Shown here: positions 8,279-16,877 of the stretch, in pieces
Numbering within the stretch: the stretch's first letter is position 1
Layout of the letters: every line of letters begins with the position of its first letter
Source: Desulfovibrio sp.
GTDB taxonomy: Bacteria > Desulfobacterota > Desulfovibrionia > Desulfovibrionales > Desulfovibrionaceae
Direction: 5' to 3'
DNA length: 64,000 nt
Assembly (NCBI GenBank): GCA_030145055.1
Contig: JAQYWK010000005.1
Coordinates: forward strand, 62,001 to 126,000
Translations under genes and position numbers: made by a program
The notes under the pieces: generated by a model
Seen by the model: the letters and a program-made list of their open reading frames with translations, nothing else
What the model was told of the DNA's origin: nothing
The model's database searches: none

Positions 8279-9157
8279 ATGAATGTTGCAAGTAGTATAA
8301 ACGGTTCCAGTCAGTTTTTTTCGTTTGAATTTTTTCCTCCTAAAAATAAGGATGCGTGGGATAGCTTTATGGGGAAAGCGGAAAGATTGGCTGACTTGGA
8401 ACCTCTTTTTGCCTCGGTTACGTACGGTGCAGGAGGTTCAAGCCATGAGAATTCACTTGATGTTTGCGGGGTAATCAAAAGAGAAATGGGGATTGATATT
8501 TTAGCTCATTTAACTTGTGTTGGAGCAAGTGAAAAATCGATTAATGATTACATAAGCAGGTTAAGTGATGTCGGTGTGACAGATATTCTCGCACTTGGTG
8601 GAGATGGGCAAAAGGATGACGAAAACAGTGAAAGCAACTTCTACCATGCTGCAGATCTAGTAGAATATGTTGATGAAAACTTCACAGATGTGGGAATTGC
8701 GGTTGCTGGATATCCCGGCGGACACCCTGATGCTCCTACCATTGCGCAGGATCTTGAATTTCATCGAGCAAAGCTTTCCAAAGGGTCTGACTTCACTATT
8801 ACCCAATTGTTTTTTGATCATAGACAGTATTTTGATTATGTAAGCAGGCTTAAATGTTCTGGTTTTGAACAGCCCGTAATCCCGGGAGTTTTGCCTATAC
8901 AATCGTTAGGGTCACTGCGGAGAATCATGTCTTTATGTGGAGCCTCTATTCCCGGCGACTTGTATTGTGGAGTAGAAAAGGCATTTGATGCAGGTGGAGA
9001 CGAAGCTGTAATGGAATTCGGGTTTAACTTTGCACGGAATCAAATTGTAACTCTTCTCGATGAAGGAGCTCCCGGTGTTCATATATACACCCTTAATCGA
9101 GCAGCCATGTGTGAACGTTTGATTGGAGATTTAAAATCTGATGGGTATTTTAGCTAA
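8279..9157 (+). CDS. metF: 5,10-methylenetetrahydrofolate reductase
   Basis: A 292-aa FAD enzyme of one-carbon metabolism reducing methylene-THF to methyl-THF, the donor used by MetE. The single TIM barrel starts with FSFEFFPPK (catalytic Glu), then VTYGAGGSS, LAHLTCVG, LALGGDGQ, AGYPGGHP and TQLFFD, all family landmarks in the expected order. Length matches bacterial MetF. It lies 70 bases after metE on the same strand with no terminator between, so co-transcription from the riboswitch-controlled promoter is likely. A weak GAG near the start is the only properly spaced ribosome-binding signal. Confidence 0.95.
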   Translation: MNVASSINGSSQFFSFEFFPPKNKDAWDSFMGKAERLADLEPLFASVTYGAGGSSHENSLDVCGVIKREMGIDILAHLTCVGASEKSINDYISRLSDVGVTDILALGGDGQKDDENSESNFYHAADLVEYVDENFTDVGIAVAGYPGGHPDAPTIAQDLEFHRAKLSKGSDFTITQLFFDHRQYFDYVSRLKCSGFEQPVIPGVLPIQSLGSLRRIMSLCGASIPGDLYCGVEKAFDAGGDEAVMEFGFNFARNQIVTLLDEGAPGVHIYTLNRAAMCERLIGDLKSDGYFS

Positions 9158-9161
9158 ACAT

Positions 9162-9209
9162 AAGAAAGTCCCCGTTTGCCAAGATCAAGGCGAATGGGGA
9201 CTTTCTTTT
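9162..9209. terminator. Bidirectional terminator between metF and a convergent gene
   Basis: A 19-nt imperfect stem (9162-9180 with 9189-9207) with an eight-base loop. It is flanked by T's on the metF side and can serve the minus-strand gene ending at 9228 as well. Confidence 0.88.
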
Positions 9210-9227
9210 GTGATTTTGCGTTGCGGT

Positions 9228-9908
9228 TTAGAGAAATCCTTTAAGAACTTCAGCCAATTTACCCGCAGTCTGAACCTGCTCAGGGCCGTGCTCCATTATG
9301 AATGGCAGTATTTTATCTGAGTAGTCACCAAGGTTTTCAAGTAGTCCTATATTCAAACCTTTTGAGGAAGGCGAAGCGATAAAATTTTTGATTTCACTAT
9401 AGAGAGTTTTTGCTTCCATGACGGAAGTTTTTCCAGAAGAATAAGCTCCCGATGCATTGTTATATATGGACTGCGCCTTTTCTAAGCTTGATGGATCTGT
9501 GAAGATTTTAGTAAGTCTGCCAGTAAGATCCATGCCACCCATTTCAGACCCCAGACTATTAGATAAAGAAGTCATTTCCATCAGTTTGGTAAGCCCCGTG
9601 GCGGAATCAAATGCACCAGCGCCAACCACATGCTGTGTGGGATTGATAAGGGACATGGTTGTACTCTGGGCGTTTATGAGCTGTTCTGTGGAACCTGCGA
9701 AGCCATTGTAAACGTTTTTAGCACGATTTAAGAGACTTGCTCCGTCCGCTGAAGCTTGAGCCGTGTCGGATGCTGTTTTAATGGAGTCCGCTGATGAGGA
9801 TAGATCCTCTAGTCCGAAGGCGTTTGCGTTGGAAATATGAAATAGAAGGCAGGATACAGCCACGAAAGATATTAATAATTTTTTAGAACACGCAAGATAG
9901 TTTTTCAT
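9228..9908 (-). CDS. Secreted alpha-helical protein of unknown function
   Basis: A 226-aa protein with a clear Sec signal peptide (basic start, hydrophobic core, ANA-F cleavage region near residue 30). The mature part is rich in Ser, Ala and Asn, predicted largely helical, with repeated short helices and no cysteine. I recognise no domain. It stands alone between two transcription units, so context gives no function. The start ATG at 9908 is the natural one given the signal peptide. Confidence 0.65.
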   Translation of the reverse strand: MKNYLACSKKLLISFVAVSCLLFHISNANAFGLEDLSSSADSIKTASDTAQASADGASLLNRAKNVYNGFAGSTEQLINAQSTTMSLINPTQHVVGAGAFDSATGLTKLMEMTSLSNSLGSEMGGMDLTGRLTKIFTDPSSLEKAQSIYNNASGAYSSGKTSVMEAKTLYSEIKNFIASPSSKGLNIGLLENLGDYSDKILPFIMEHGPEQVQTAGKLAEVLKGFL

Positions 9909-10027
9909 AAAATTACTCCATTTTTTTATAGTAGATAATAGATATACTTAAAAGTGCATCCTTTTACCATTAGAAAGAGACATGGAGTGATAAAATAAAG
10001 GCGTGCCGAAAGGTTTAAACTTGCTAG

Positions 10028-10738
10028 TTAGAGCAACAACATACTCTTGATCTTTTTGAGATACATGCGGCTGACTGGAACGGAGCCGCCAGAAGAAGTT
10101 GTGATTACTCCTAGCCCGTTTTCGAGCAGCGCGATTTCATTAACGAAGTCCATGTTAACCAGATACTGCTTATGGCAGCGAATAAGGTTGGTTCGTTCTT
10201 CTAAAACCTTGAGGGTTATGTCTGTGTAATATTCGTCTTCGCTAGTAACCAGATAGTGCCCTCTGGTTCCGGCAGAAACGAATTCAACTTTATCCAGCCC
10301 AATCAACTTGATTCGTTTACCGATGAGGCAGGGGATGCGCTTGATTTCTTCAGCTTCAAAAGCAACAGGCTGCGCGGTGATGAGAAGTTCTTTCAGTTTA
10401 GCAATGGTTTTGTTAATGCGCTTAATTGATACGGGTTTCAGTATATAGTCGAGAGTCTTTTCTTCAAAGGCTTTGAGCGAATATTCATCGTACGCAGTTA
10501 CGAATACGACGTGAGGCATTATTTCCGAATTGACCATGCTGAGCAGTTCAAATCCGTTTACCATTGGCATCTGGATATCTAAAAAAACAACATCAGGGCG
10601 GTGTTTATTTATGGCCTTTAAGGCTTCAAAAGCGTTTTCGCAGGAGCCTACAACTTCAACTTCGCCCGTTTCGTTGAGCAGTGCTTCCATTTCTTCTCGT
10701 GCATGTCTCTCGTCATCAATAATCAGTACTCTTATCAC
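10028..10738 (-). CDS. LytTR-family response regulator
   Basis: A 236-aa two-component regulator. The N-terminal receiver has the acidic pair IIDDE, the phospho-acceptor Asp at about residue 54 in FLDIQMP and the conserved Lys in YILKPVS. The C-terminal half is a LytTR DNA-binding domain (GTRGHYLV, LIRCHKQYLVN). I start at GTG 10738, which has GAGGA seven bases upstream and opens the receiver. A longer in-frame ATG at 10795 adds an unrelated segment. It overlaps the end of the sensor-kinase gene by 23 bases, so the pair is translationally coupled. Confidence 0.9.
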   Translation of the reverse strand: MIRVLIIDDERHAREEMEALLNETGEVEVVGSCENAFEALKAINKHRPDVVFLDIQMPMVNGFELLSMVNSEIMPHVVFVTAYDEYSLKAFEEKTLDYILKPVSIKRINKTIAKLKELLITAQPVAFEAEEIKRIPCLIGKRIKLIGLDKVEFVSAGTRGHYLVTSEDEYYTDITLKVLEERTNLIRCHKQYLVNMDFVNEIALLENGLGVITTSSGGSVPVSRMYLKKIKSMLLL

Positions 10739-12428
10739 TCCGGCATCCTCGCTCAGGAAGTTTGACGGTAACGGTGGTTCGTTCCTCGGGCACACAGTCT
10801 ACTTCTAGCCCGTATTGTTCACCGCAAAGGTTCTTAATCCGTTTTTCCACAATATTCATGCCTAGTCCAGTTGTGTCCCACTCTCCGCAATTGCCCGCAT
10901 TGTCTTCAATTGCGATGAAGGTCATTCCGTCTACTCTTTTTGCAGAAATTTTAACTGTTCCGGGTGTGATCATATCCGATATACCGTGCTTGATAGCATT
11001 TTCAATTAGAGGCTGAAGCGTGAATACTGGTATTTTTATATTTAGCAGGTCTGGATCAATATTTATTTCTAGATTTAGCCTATCTTCGAAGCGGGCTTTT
11101 TCTATAACGAGGTATGAGTTTACGTGGTTCATTTCTTCTTCAAGAGTGGCCAGCGCACCTTTTCGCTTGAGATTTGTGCGGAAGAAATTTGAAATATGGA
11201 GCAGTAATTCGCGCGCACGATCAGAATCCTTACGCAGAATAGCAATGATGGTGTTAAGTGCATTGAACAGGAAATGCGGGTTAATCTGGGCTTGAATGAG
11301 TTTTAACTCAGCCTCGACTAATAAACTTTTTTGTTCATTATATCGAACGTGAAGCAATTGGTTGGAGAGTAAATTTGTAATGCCCTCACCAAGAGTTTTA
11401 TTCATAGTAAGAAAAAGTTTATTCTTTGGCTCGAAGAGGTTGATGGTCCCGATTACTTCGTTTTCAAAACGCAGAGGTACGGAAAGTATTGATCCAAGTG
11501 GGCAGTTTTCAGAAAGAGTACACTTCCAGCGTTTTCGAACTCCGTCTATGAATATGATTCGATCTTCATTGATGGCCTGAATGGTGGGCTGGGCACTTAA
11601 TGTAATTCCGACTTTGTGATGGTCACTACCAATGCCATGAAATGCTAGCACTTTTTCGCGATCCGTAATTGCAACTGCCCCGACCTTTGTTTCCTGATGG
11701 ATTATTTTTGCCAGCTTGTCCGCTGTTTCTTGGTTGAATCCTTTACTCAAGATAGAAAGAGTTTCATCAGCAATGCGAAGAGCTTTATTGGAGAAGATTA
11801 CACCCAGTTTATCGAACATGCTTTTTTGATCGCGGATGATGCTGACGAAGATGGCGGAACCGCAACTGTTAGCAACGATCATGGGCAGGTAGATAATATG
11901 AACAAGGGCTACAGCTTCACTATAAGGTTTTGCTGTTAGTAAAATCGTAAACATTTGAACTATTTCAGCTATGAATGTTGCGATGAAAGCTATTTTGGGG
12001 CTGAGAAGTTTTGACTGCTGATTAGTTCGAACGAGATAAAGATGAAACAGTCCTCCGATCAATCCTTCAAGCGTGGTGGAAATTCCGCAGGATACTGCTG
12101 TGAATCCACCTAAAGTCACGCGGTGCAGGCCGGATGTAAGACCCACAGCTGTACCAAGTGCTGGGCCGCCGATGATTCCGGCAAGAACTGCTCCGATGGC
12201 CCGGGTGTTAGCTATGGCATCGTTTATAGGGAAGCCGAAATAGGTTCCCATTATAGAAAATGTAGAGAAAACGACATAGAGGATGATCATCTGCTTAGGG
12301 CGCAGGTCTCCAATATTGAAAGTACGAAATACCGGGGATTTTGTGAACAGATACGCGATGACAAGGAATACAGACATTTGCTGTAGCAGCATGAAAATAT
12401 TGTGCTGAGTAAAAAGAAGTGTATCCAT
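10716..12428 (-). CDS. LytS/BtsS-type sensor histidine kinase
   Basis: A 570-aa membrane kinase. Residues 1-195 form several helices of the 5TM-LYT sensor type, with the family's GAVLAGIIGGP and GLTSGLHR motifs. A GAF domain covers about 215-365. The kinase core follows, with His385 in QINPHFLFNALNT as phospho-acceptor, N-box LIENAIKHG near 474-482, and GLGMNIVEKR. This is the LytS/YpdA/BtsS subfamily; the E. coli members BtsS and YpdA respond to pyruvate. It is encoded after a TRAP transporter on the same strand, and that transporter looks like the 2-oxoacid type, so an extracellular 2-oxoacid is a reasonable guess for the stimulus. Confidence 0.9.
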   Translation of the reverse strand: MDTLLFTQHNIFMLLQQMSVFLVIAYLFTKSPVFRTFNIGDLRPKQMIILYVVFSTFSIMGTYFGFPINDAIANTRAIGAVLAGIIGGPALGTAVGLTSGLHRVTLGGFTAVSCGISTTLEGLIGGLFHLYLVRTNQQSKLLSPKIAFIATFIAEIVQMFTILLTAKPYSEAVALVHIIYLPMIVANSCGSAIFVSIIRDQKSMFDKLGVIFSNKALRIADETLSILSKGFNQETADKLAKIIHQETKVGAVAITDREKVLAFHGIGSDHHKVGITLSAQPTIQAINEDRIIFIDGVRKRWKCTLSENCPLGSILSVPLRFENEVIGTINLFEPKNKLFLTMNKTLGEGITNLLSNQLLHVRYNEQKSLLVEAELKLIQAQINPHFLFNALNTIIAILRKDSDRARELLLHISNFFRTNLKRKGALATLEEEMNHVNSYLVIEKARFEDRLNLEINIDPDLLNIKIPVFTLQPLIENAIKHGISDMITPGTVKISAKRVDGMTFIAIEDNAGNCGEWDTTGLGMNIVEKRIKNLCGEQYGLEVDCVPEERTTVTVKLPERGCRSDKSTDY

Positions 12429-12447
12429 AATCTGTCCGTTTTAAAAG

Positions 12448-12485
12448 CCTGAAGATGGAACTTGAAATCAAGTTCCATCTTCAGG
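12448..12485 (-). terminator. Perfect hairpin between dctM and the sensor kinase gene
   Basis: A 17-bp perfect stem (12448-12464 with 12469-12485) with a four-base loop and a short T run on the minus strand. It probably ends most TRAP transcripts before the kinase gene. Confidence 0.85.
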
Positions 12486-12499
12486 TGAGAGTCAATTAA

Positions 12500-13831
12500 C
12501 TACTGGAGGCCATATATGGCAGGGAAAATAACGATAGATGCCAACACCAGTAACTGGATGATAATAAATGGCACTACCCCTCGATAAATGTCGGTCGTTC
12601 GCACCTCGGGCGGACAGACTCCTTTTAAATAAAAGAGCGAGAATCCGAATGGAGGTGAAAGGAAAGACGTCTGGAGGTTCATCGCTATGAGAATCGCATA
12701 CCATAATGGGTTGATGCCGATTGCTTCTGCAATAGGAAGCAGGATCGGTACAACGATGTATGATATTTCGATGAAGTCGATGAAGAACCCGAGCACCATA
12801 ATAGCAGACATGGACAAGATGAGGAATCCCCATTTTTCGCCAGGTAAGCTCATCATGAATTCTTCAACCATATAGTCCGCGCCAGTGTAGACGAAAACCA
12901 TGGAGAAGGCGGTTGCACCGATGAGGATAGCGAAAACCATAGCTGTGATTTTAACTGTCTCAAGCGATGACTCGATAACAACATCCCAACTGAGTCTTTT
13001 AAACATAGCAGCAAGTACCATTGCACCGAGTGCGCCGACAGATGCAGATTCAGTTGGCGTCGCAACGCCCATGAAGATGGATCCGAGTACCATAATGATC
13101 AAAGCCAGAGGAGGCACGATGGCTATGATCGCCCGCAGTACAGCCCCTTTTTTTAATTCTTCAGGAACAATGATTTCAGGGGCAGCATCTTTGTCAATTA
13201 TGGAAATAACTATGATGTAAAGTATGTAGCAACCAACTAGAACGAGGCCAGGCATAAGTGCCGCCTGGAACAGGTCACCTACTGGCTGCTGGAATACATC
13301 ACCCAAAATGATAAGTACGATGGATGGCGGAATAATCTGGCCAAGTGTTCCGGCCGCACAGATAGTACCTGTAGCCAGTTTTTTAGAATAGCCATGTTTG
13401 AGCATGACTGGCAGAGAAATTACACCCATAGCAACAACGGAAGCTCCAACAACACCAGTGGAAGCTGCAAGCAGGGTTCCTACTAGTACTGTACTGATGG
13501 CGAGTCCGCCGCGCAGTTTACCGAATAGGATACCCATTGATTCGAGAAGACGTTCGGCAAGCTGTGATCTCTGAAGGATAAGTCCCATCAAAATAAACAG
13601 TGGAATCGCCATTAGAATCGTGTTGGTCATGATAGAGTATATACGGAATGGCATCATGGAGAACATGCTGCCGAATTCTTCCGCAACCATCATGAAAGTA
13701 GGATCAGGCATCATCTCAACGAAAGCTGCGATAGCTCCGAAGACAAGGGCCACCGAACCGAAGGTGAAGGCTACAGGATAGCCTATGACTAGTGCTGCAA
13801 GGGCGGCAGCGAACATGACTAAACCTGTCAT
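12500..13831 (-). CDS. dctM: TRAP transporter large permease (DctM-like)
   Basis: A 443-aa inner-membrane protein with about 12 hydrophobic helices, the ion-driven transport subunit of a tripartite ATP-independent periplasmic transporter. It shows DctM landmarks such as GQIIPPSIVLIILG and GVATPTESASVGALGA. It overlaps the small-permease gene by four bases, so both are co-translated. The order on the minus strand is dctP, dctQ, dctM, the usual one for this subfamily. Uptake is probably Na+-coupled, from knowledge of the family. Confidence 0.93.
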   Translation of the reverse strand: MTGLVMFAAALAALVIGYPVAFTFGSVALVFGAIAAFVEMMPDPTFMMVAEEFGSMFSMMPFRIYSIMTNTILMAIPLFILMGLILQRSQLAERLLESMGILFGKLRGGLAISTVLVGTLLAASTGVVGASVVAMGVISLPVMLKHGYSKKLATGTICAAGTLGQIIPPSIVLIILGDVFQQPVGDLFQAALMPGLVLVGCYILYIIVISIIDKDAAPEIIVPEELKKGAVLRAIIAIVPPLALIIMVLGSIFMGVATPTESASVGALGAMVLAAMFKRLSWDVVIESSLETVKITAMVFAILIGATAFSMVFVYTGADYMVEEFMMSLPGEKWGFLILSMSAIMVLGFFIDFIEISYIVVPILLPIAEAIGINPLWYAILIAMNLQTSFLSPPFGFSLFYLKGVCPPEVRTTDIYRGVVPFIIIQLLVLASIVIFPAIYGLQ

Positions 13832-14331
13832 AGCTTCGCCTCCTTGTATTTTCTGATATTTGTAAGGACGAATCCTAGTGCACTATACAAAAGGAATATG
13901 AAAGAGAGAGGTATCATACTTTTGATTATCCAGCGGAAAGGTAGGCCGCCTGGATCTTCGGAAATCTCGTTTGATACGAATGCGTCCTGAACGTATTCAA
14001 AAGAACCGAAAAGGATAAGTAGTGCCAAGGGAACAAGCATGAATATCGTTCCCCAAATGTTAATCATGGCTCTTTTTTTAGGGCCAAGACGGTCGTAGAC
14101 GAAGTCGACGCGGACATGAGCATCATGTTGCAGCCCAACTCCCATTCCGAAAAGAATGATAATAGCGAAAAGGTGCCATTCCATTTCCTGCATGCCAACG
14201 GAACTGGCATGGAAAGTGTATCGCATCATAACGTCAAAGGAGACGTTGAGAACCATGAGGATCAGCACACCTGCCAGCGCGAGTCCCACATAGTCGACAG
14301 AGCGACGAATAAAATTTTCTATTTTTTGCAT
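13828..14331 (-). CDS. dctQ: TRAP transporter small permease (DctQ-like)
   Basis: A 167-aa membrane protein with four hydrophobic helices, the partner of DctM in TRAP systems. The MEWHLFAIIILFGMGV segment and following HVRVDFVYD are characteristic of DctQ. Its stop overlaps the dctM start. A stable hairpin lies between its start and the end of dctP. Confidence 0.92.
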   Translation of the reverse strand: MQKIENFIRRSVDYVGLALAGVLILMVLNVSFDVMMRYTFHASSVGMQEMEWHLFAIIILFGMGVGLQHDAHVRVDFVYDRLGPKKRAMINIWGTIFMLVPLALLILFGSFEYVQDAFVSNEISEDPGGLPFRWIIKSMIPLSFIFLLYSALGFVLTNIRKYKEAKL

Positions 14332-14364
14332 TGTACTCTCGGTATTTTCAGATGGCGTAAATAA

Positions 14365-14393
14365 CCGCTCCGTCCTGTAGGGGGACGGAACGG
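14365..14393 (-). other. Intercistronic hairpin between dctP and dctQ
   Basis: An 11-bp GC-rich stem with one mismatch (14365-14375 with 14383-14393). There is no T run. Such hairpins commonly protect the binding-protein mRNA, giving more DctP than permease; here this is inference. Confidence 0.6.
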
Positions 14394-14422
14394 CACGATA
14401 TACGCCTTAGAGGGTCATTACT

Positions 14423-15496
14423 CTACTTTTCAAGTTCCATAGAAGTCTTGATGTAGTTGTATTCAGAGATTGCGGTCCATGCACGAGCTTTTTTCATGTA
14501 AGCGCGCTGTGATTCGAGCACTTCTTTGAAGAATGCATCTTCAGCAGCGTAAGTGTCGTAGATTTCGTTAGCAGCTTTTTTCATAGCTTTAAGAACTGGC
14601 ATAGGGAATTCTTTAACTTTGATGTTAGGGAATTCTGTCTGCATTTTGTCCCAAGCGTCGATGCTACCAGCGTAGTTTTCAATGTACATATCCATGGAAG
14701 AAGCTTTCATAGCAACTTTGAGGATAGCTTTGTATTCAGCTGGAAGTTTTTCATATTCACGTTTGTTAACGATGAACTGAAGCTCAGTAGCTGGCTCATG
14801 CCAACCTGTGTAGTAGTAAGGTGCAATTTTGTGGAAGCCCATCTTGATGTCCATTGCAGGTCCAACCCACTCAAGAGCGTCGATAGTACCACGATCAAGT
14901 GATGTGTATAGTTCGCCGGAAGGAATGTTAGTTACGTTAACGCCGAGTTTAGCGAAAACTTCACCAGCAAGGCCAGGAATGCGCATTTTGAGACCTTTAA
15001 GGTCTGCGACTGAGTTGATTTCTTTCTTGAACCATCCGCCCATCTGCACGCCGGAGTTACCACCGGGGAAGCTGAGGACTTTGTATTTGGAGAAAGCTTT
15101 TTCCATGAGTTCCATACCTCCGCCGTAGTACAACCATGCGTACTGCTCGTCAGCGTTCATTCCGAAAGGAACTGTGCAGAAAAATACGGTGCTGATGTCT
15201 TTGCCTTTCCAGTAGTATGCAGCACTATGGCCGATGTCATACTGGCCGCCTTTAACCATGTCGAGGATACCTAGAGCCGCTTTGTGCTTTTCGGAGCCTT
15301 CAACGCGGATAACGAAGTTACCACCACTCATTTCTTCGACCATTTTAGCCATCTTGATCGGTGAAGATGCGAAAGGTGTTAAAGTGGATGACCATGTCAT
15401 AGCCAATTTCCATTTAACTTTCTTAGCTGCGAATGCAGGGCTGGCCATCAGGCACAACATTGTGAAAAATACGAGAACTTTAATCTTAGACTTCAT
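14423..15496 (-). CDS. dctP: TRAP substrate-binding protein, 2-oxoacid (TakP)-like
   Basis: A 357-aa periplasmic protein with a Sec signal peptide (cleavage after PAFA, about residue 23). It has the DctP fold. The segment GTIDALEWVGP followed by GF-KIAPYYY and GWHEP resembles TakP, the Rhodobacter 2-oxoacid binder, more than C4-dicarboxylate DctP. MRIPGLAGEVFAKLG, with the ligand-clamping Arg of the family, is also present. It is the first gene of the TRAP operon. Pyruvate or another 2-oxoacid is the inferred ligand; lactate or related monocarboxylates cannot be excluded. Confidence 0.88.
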   Translation of the reverse strand: MKSKIKVLVFFTMLCLMASPAFAAKKVKWKLAMTWSSTLTPFASSPIKMAKMVEEMSGGNFVIRVEGSEKHKAALGILDMVKGGQYDIGHSAAYYWKGKDISTVFFCTVPFGMNADEQYAWLYYGGGMELMEKAFSKYKVLSFPGGNSGVQMGGWFKKEINSVADLKGLKMRIPGLAGEVFAKLGVNVTNIPSGELYTSLDRGTIDALEWVGPAMDIKMGFHKIAPYYYTGWHEPATELQFIVNKREYEKLPAEYKAILKVAMKASSMDMYIENYAGSIDAWDKMQTEFPNIKVKEFPMPVLKAMKKAANEIYDTYAAEDAFFKEVLESQRAYMKKARAWTAISEYNYIKTSMELEK

Positions 15497-15662
15497 TCCA
15501 AACCTCCATGGTATGAAGGAGGGAGTACCCCCCTTTGTGTTTGCACTCTTCTAAATGAAGAGGAATGTTTGGTATACTACAGAAAGTTCATTAGGTCGTA
15601 TTATTTGCCAAGTGGTAGCATGGGGAGGCTAACTGGTTTTGATTTCGTGCGGGAATGGGCGG

Positions 15663-16547
15663 TTATCTCCGTTTAAGCACATATACGCCAATGAAAATCA
15701 ACGCCGTTGCTAAGTAATCAAGGAGCTCAATTGGTTCACCAACCAGAACAACTCCGATCAATAGCGCAACAAGTGGCGGGATGTAGGTAACAGAAGATGC
15801 TGCGATAGCGCCCATAGTGGACACTATATAATAGTAGATGATGTAGGCTAGACCTGTTCCAAGAAGACCAAGTCCCACAATCATGCCGATCGCGGCATTG
15901 TTGTCTGCCCATATGTTACCTATTCCGTCATAGTTGGTAGTAAATGCCAACAGTATCATGGCGAAACCAAGCTGGTAAGTTGTCAGCGCGGATGCCGGAA
16001 TATTTAGCGGTGTAATGAATCTTCTGGCATAAACGAATGAAGCACCGACACTGAGTGAACCTGCTACCATATATAGTACACCCTCAAAATTGGATGACAG
16101 CAAGCTGTCTCCGGAAGGGCGTGCTATTATGACTACTCCGATGAAGCCGATGATGATGCCAAGAACTTTCATAAGCGAAGATTTTTCTTCAGGAATAAAA
16201 ATAATGGCGAGTATAAATGTGAAAAGTGGGATGGATCCGCTTAGTGCTCCGGCTAATCCAGAAAGTAGAAGGGACGCTCCTTTTGCAAAACCGTAATAAT
16301 AAAGTGTTGTCGCAAGTAGAGCCATCACAATGAAATGAGCAGAGTGTTTCAGGTGGGCCATGCGTAAAGATTTCTTAAAAATAGCATACGATAAAATAGG
16401 TAGAAACCCGAATAGAACACGGAAAAACACAATTTGCGCCGGGGTGATCAGCTCGGACGCAAGTTTCATGTATATGAAGTTGCTGCCCCATATTGTGCCT
16501 AGTAGTATGAAAGAAATGATTGGGAGATTATTAGTGATCTTAGACAT
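15663..16547 (-). CDS. EamA/DMT-family permease
   Basis: A 294-aa inner-membrane protein with ten predicted helices arranged as two EamA repeats (roughly residues 10-140 and 155-290). The GTIWGSNFIYMKLA start and the GVVLVGEPI end are typical of drug/metabolite transporters. The substrate cannot be predicted. It is monocistronic and ends 160 bases upstream of the TRAP operon. Confidence 0.85.
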   Translation of the reverse strand: MSKITNNLPIISFILLGTIWGSNFIYMKLASELITPAQIVFFRVLFGFLPILSYAIFKKSLRMAHLKHSAHFIVMALLATTLYYYGFAKGASLLLSGLAGALSGSIPLFTFILAIIFIPEEKSSLMKVLGIIIGFIGVVIIARPSGDSLLSSNFEGVLYMVAGSLSVGASFVYARRFITPLNIPASALTTYQLGFAMILLAFTTNYDGIGNIWADNNAAIGMIVGLGLLGTGLAYIIYYYIVSTMGAIAASSVTYIPPLVALLIGVVLVGEPIELLDYLATALIFIGVYVLKRR

Positions 16548-16674
16548 ATATAACCTTAGAGCGAAAGTGTGATGATTGATCGTAATGACGTCGAATGTCG
16601 AGGCGTGAGGCTATCTTTGATAGGATATCATGGTCAAGCTGTCTTTTATGAATGTAAGAGTTTGCGTTAAAAAC

Positions 16675-16715
16675 AAGAATAAGGGTTGTAGCATATTGCT
16701 ACAACCCTTATTCTT
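16675..16715. terminator. Terminator hairpin, copy 1 of a repeated element
   Basis: An 18-bp perfect stem (16675-16692 with 16698-16715) with core GGGTTGTAGC/GCTACAACCC and a five-base loop. The same core occurs at 18078, 19532 and 25393. The flanking A/T arms differ from copy to copy but still pair. Confidence 0.85.
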
Positions 16716-16724
16716 TATTGTCGG

Positions 16725-16754
16725 TGGTGCCAAAGAGAAGAGTTTGAAGCTCCT
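16725..16754 (-). pseudogene. Remnant of the 3' end of a tRNA-Leu
   Basis: On the minus strand this ends GGCACCA, preceded by the T-arm/acceptor half of a tRNA-Leu. Together with the adjacent hairpin it matches the intact tRNA-Leu region at 25391-25456 over about 67 bases, with roughly five substitutions and one or two one-base gaps. The T-loop is damaged and no 5' half follows. It is in the same orientation as the intact tRNA gene 8.7 kb away. Confidence 0.75.
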
Positions 16755-16877
16755 CAAGATCTATTCGCAATGCCATTCCCCTCAGTTATGCGGAAAACAA
16801 ATGGGCATGGGTGAAGTTAAGGAGCTAGCTAAGGACCTGTCAATCTTACACAAAAGAAAGCATAACGAGGAGAGACC

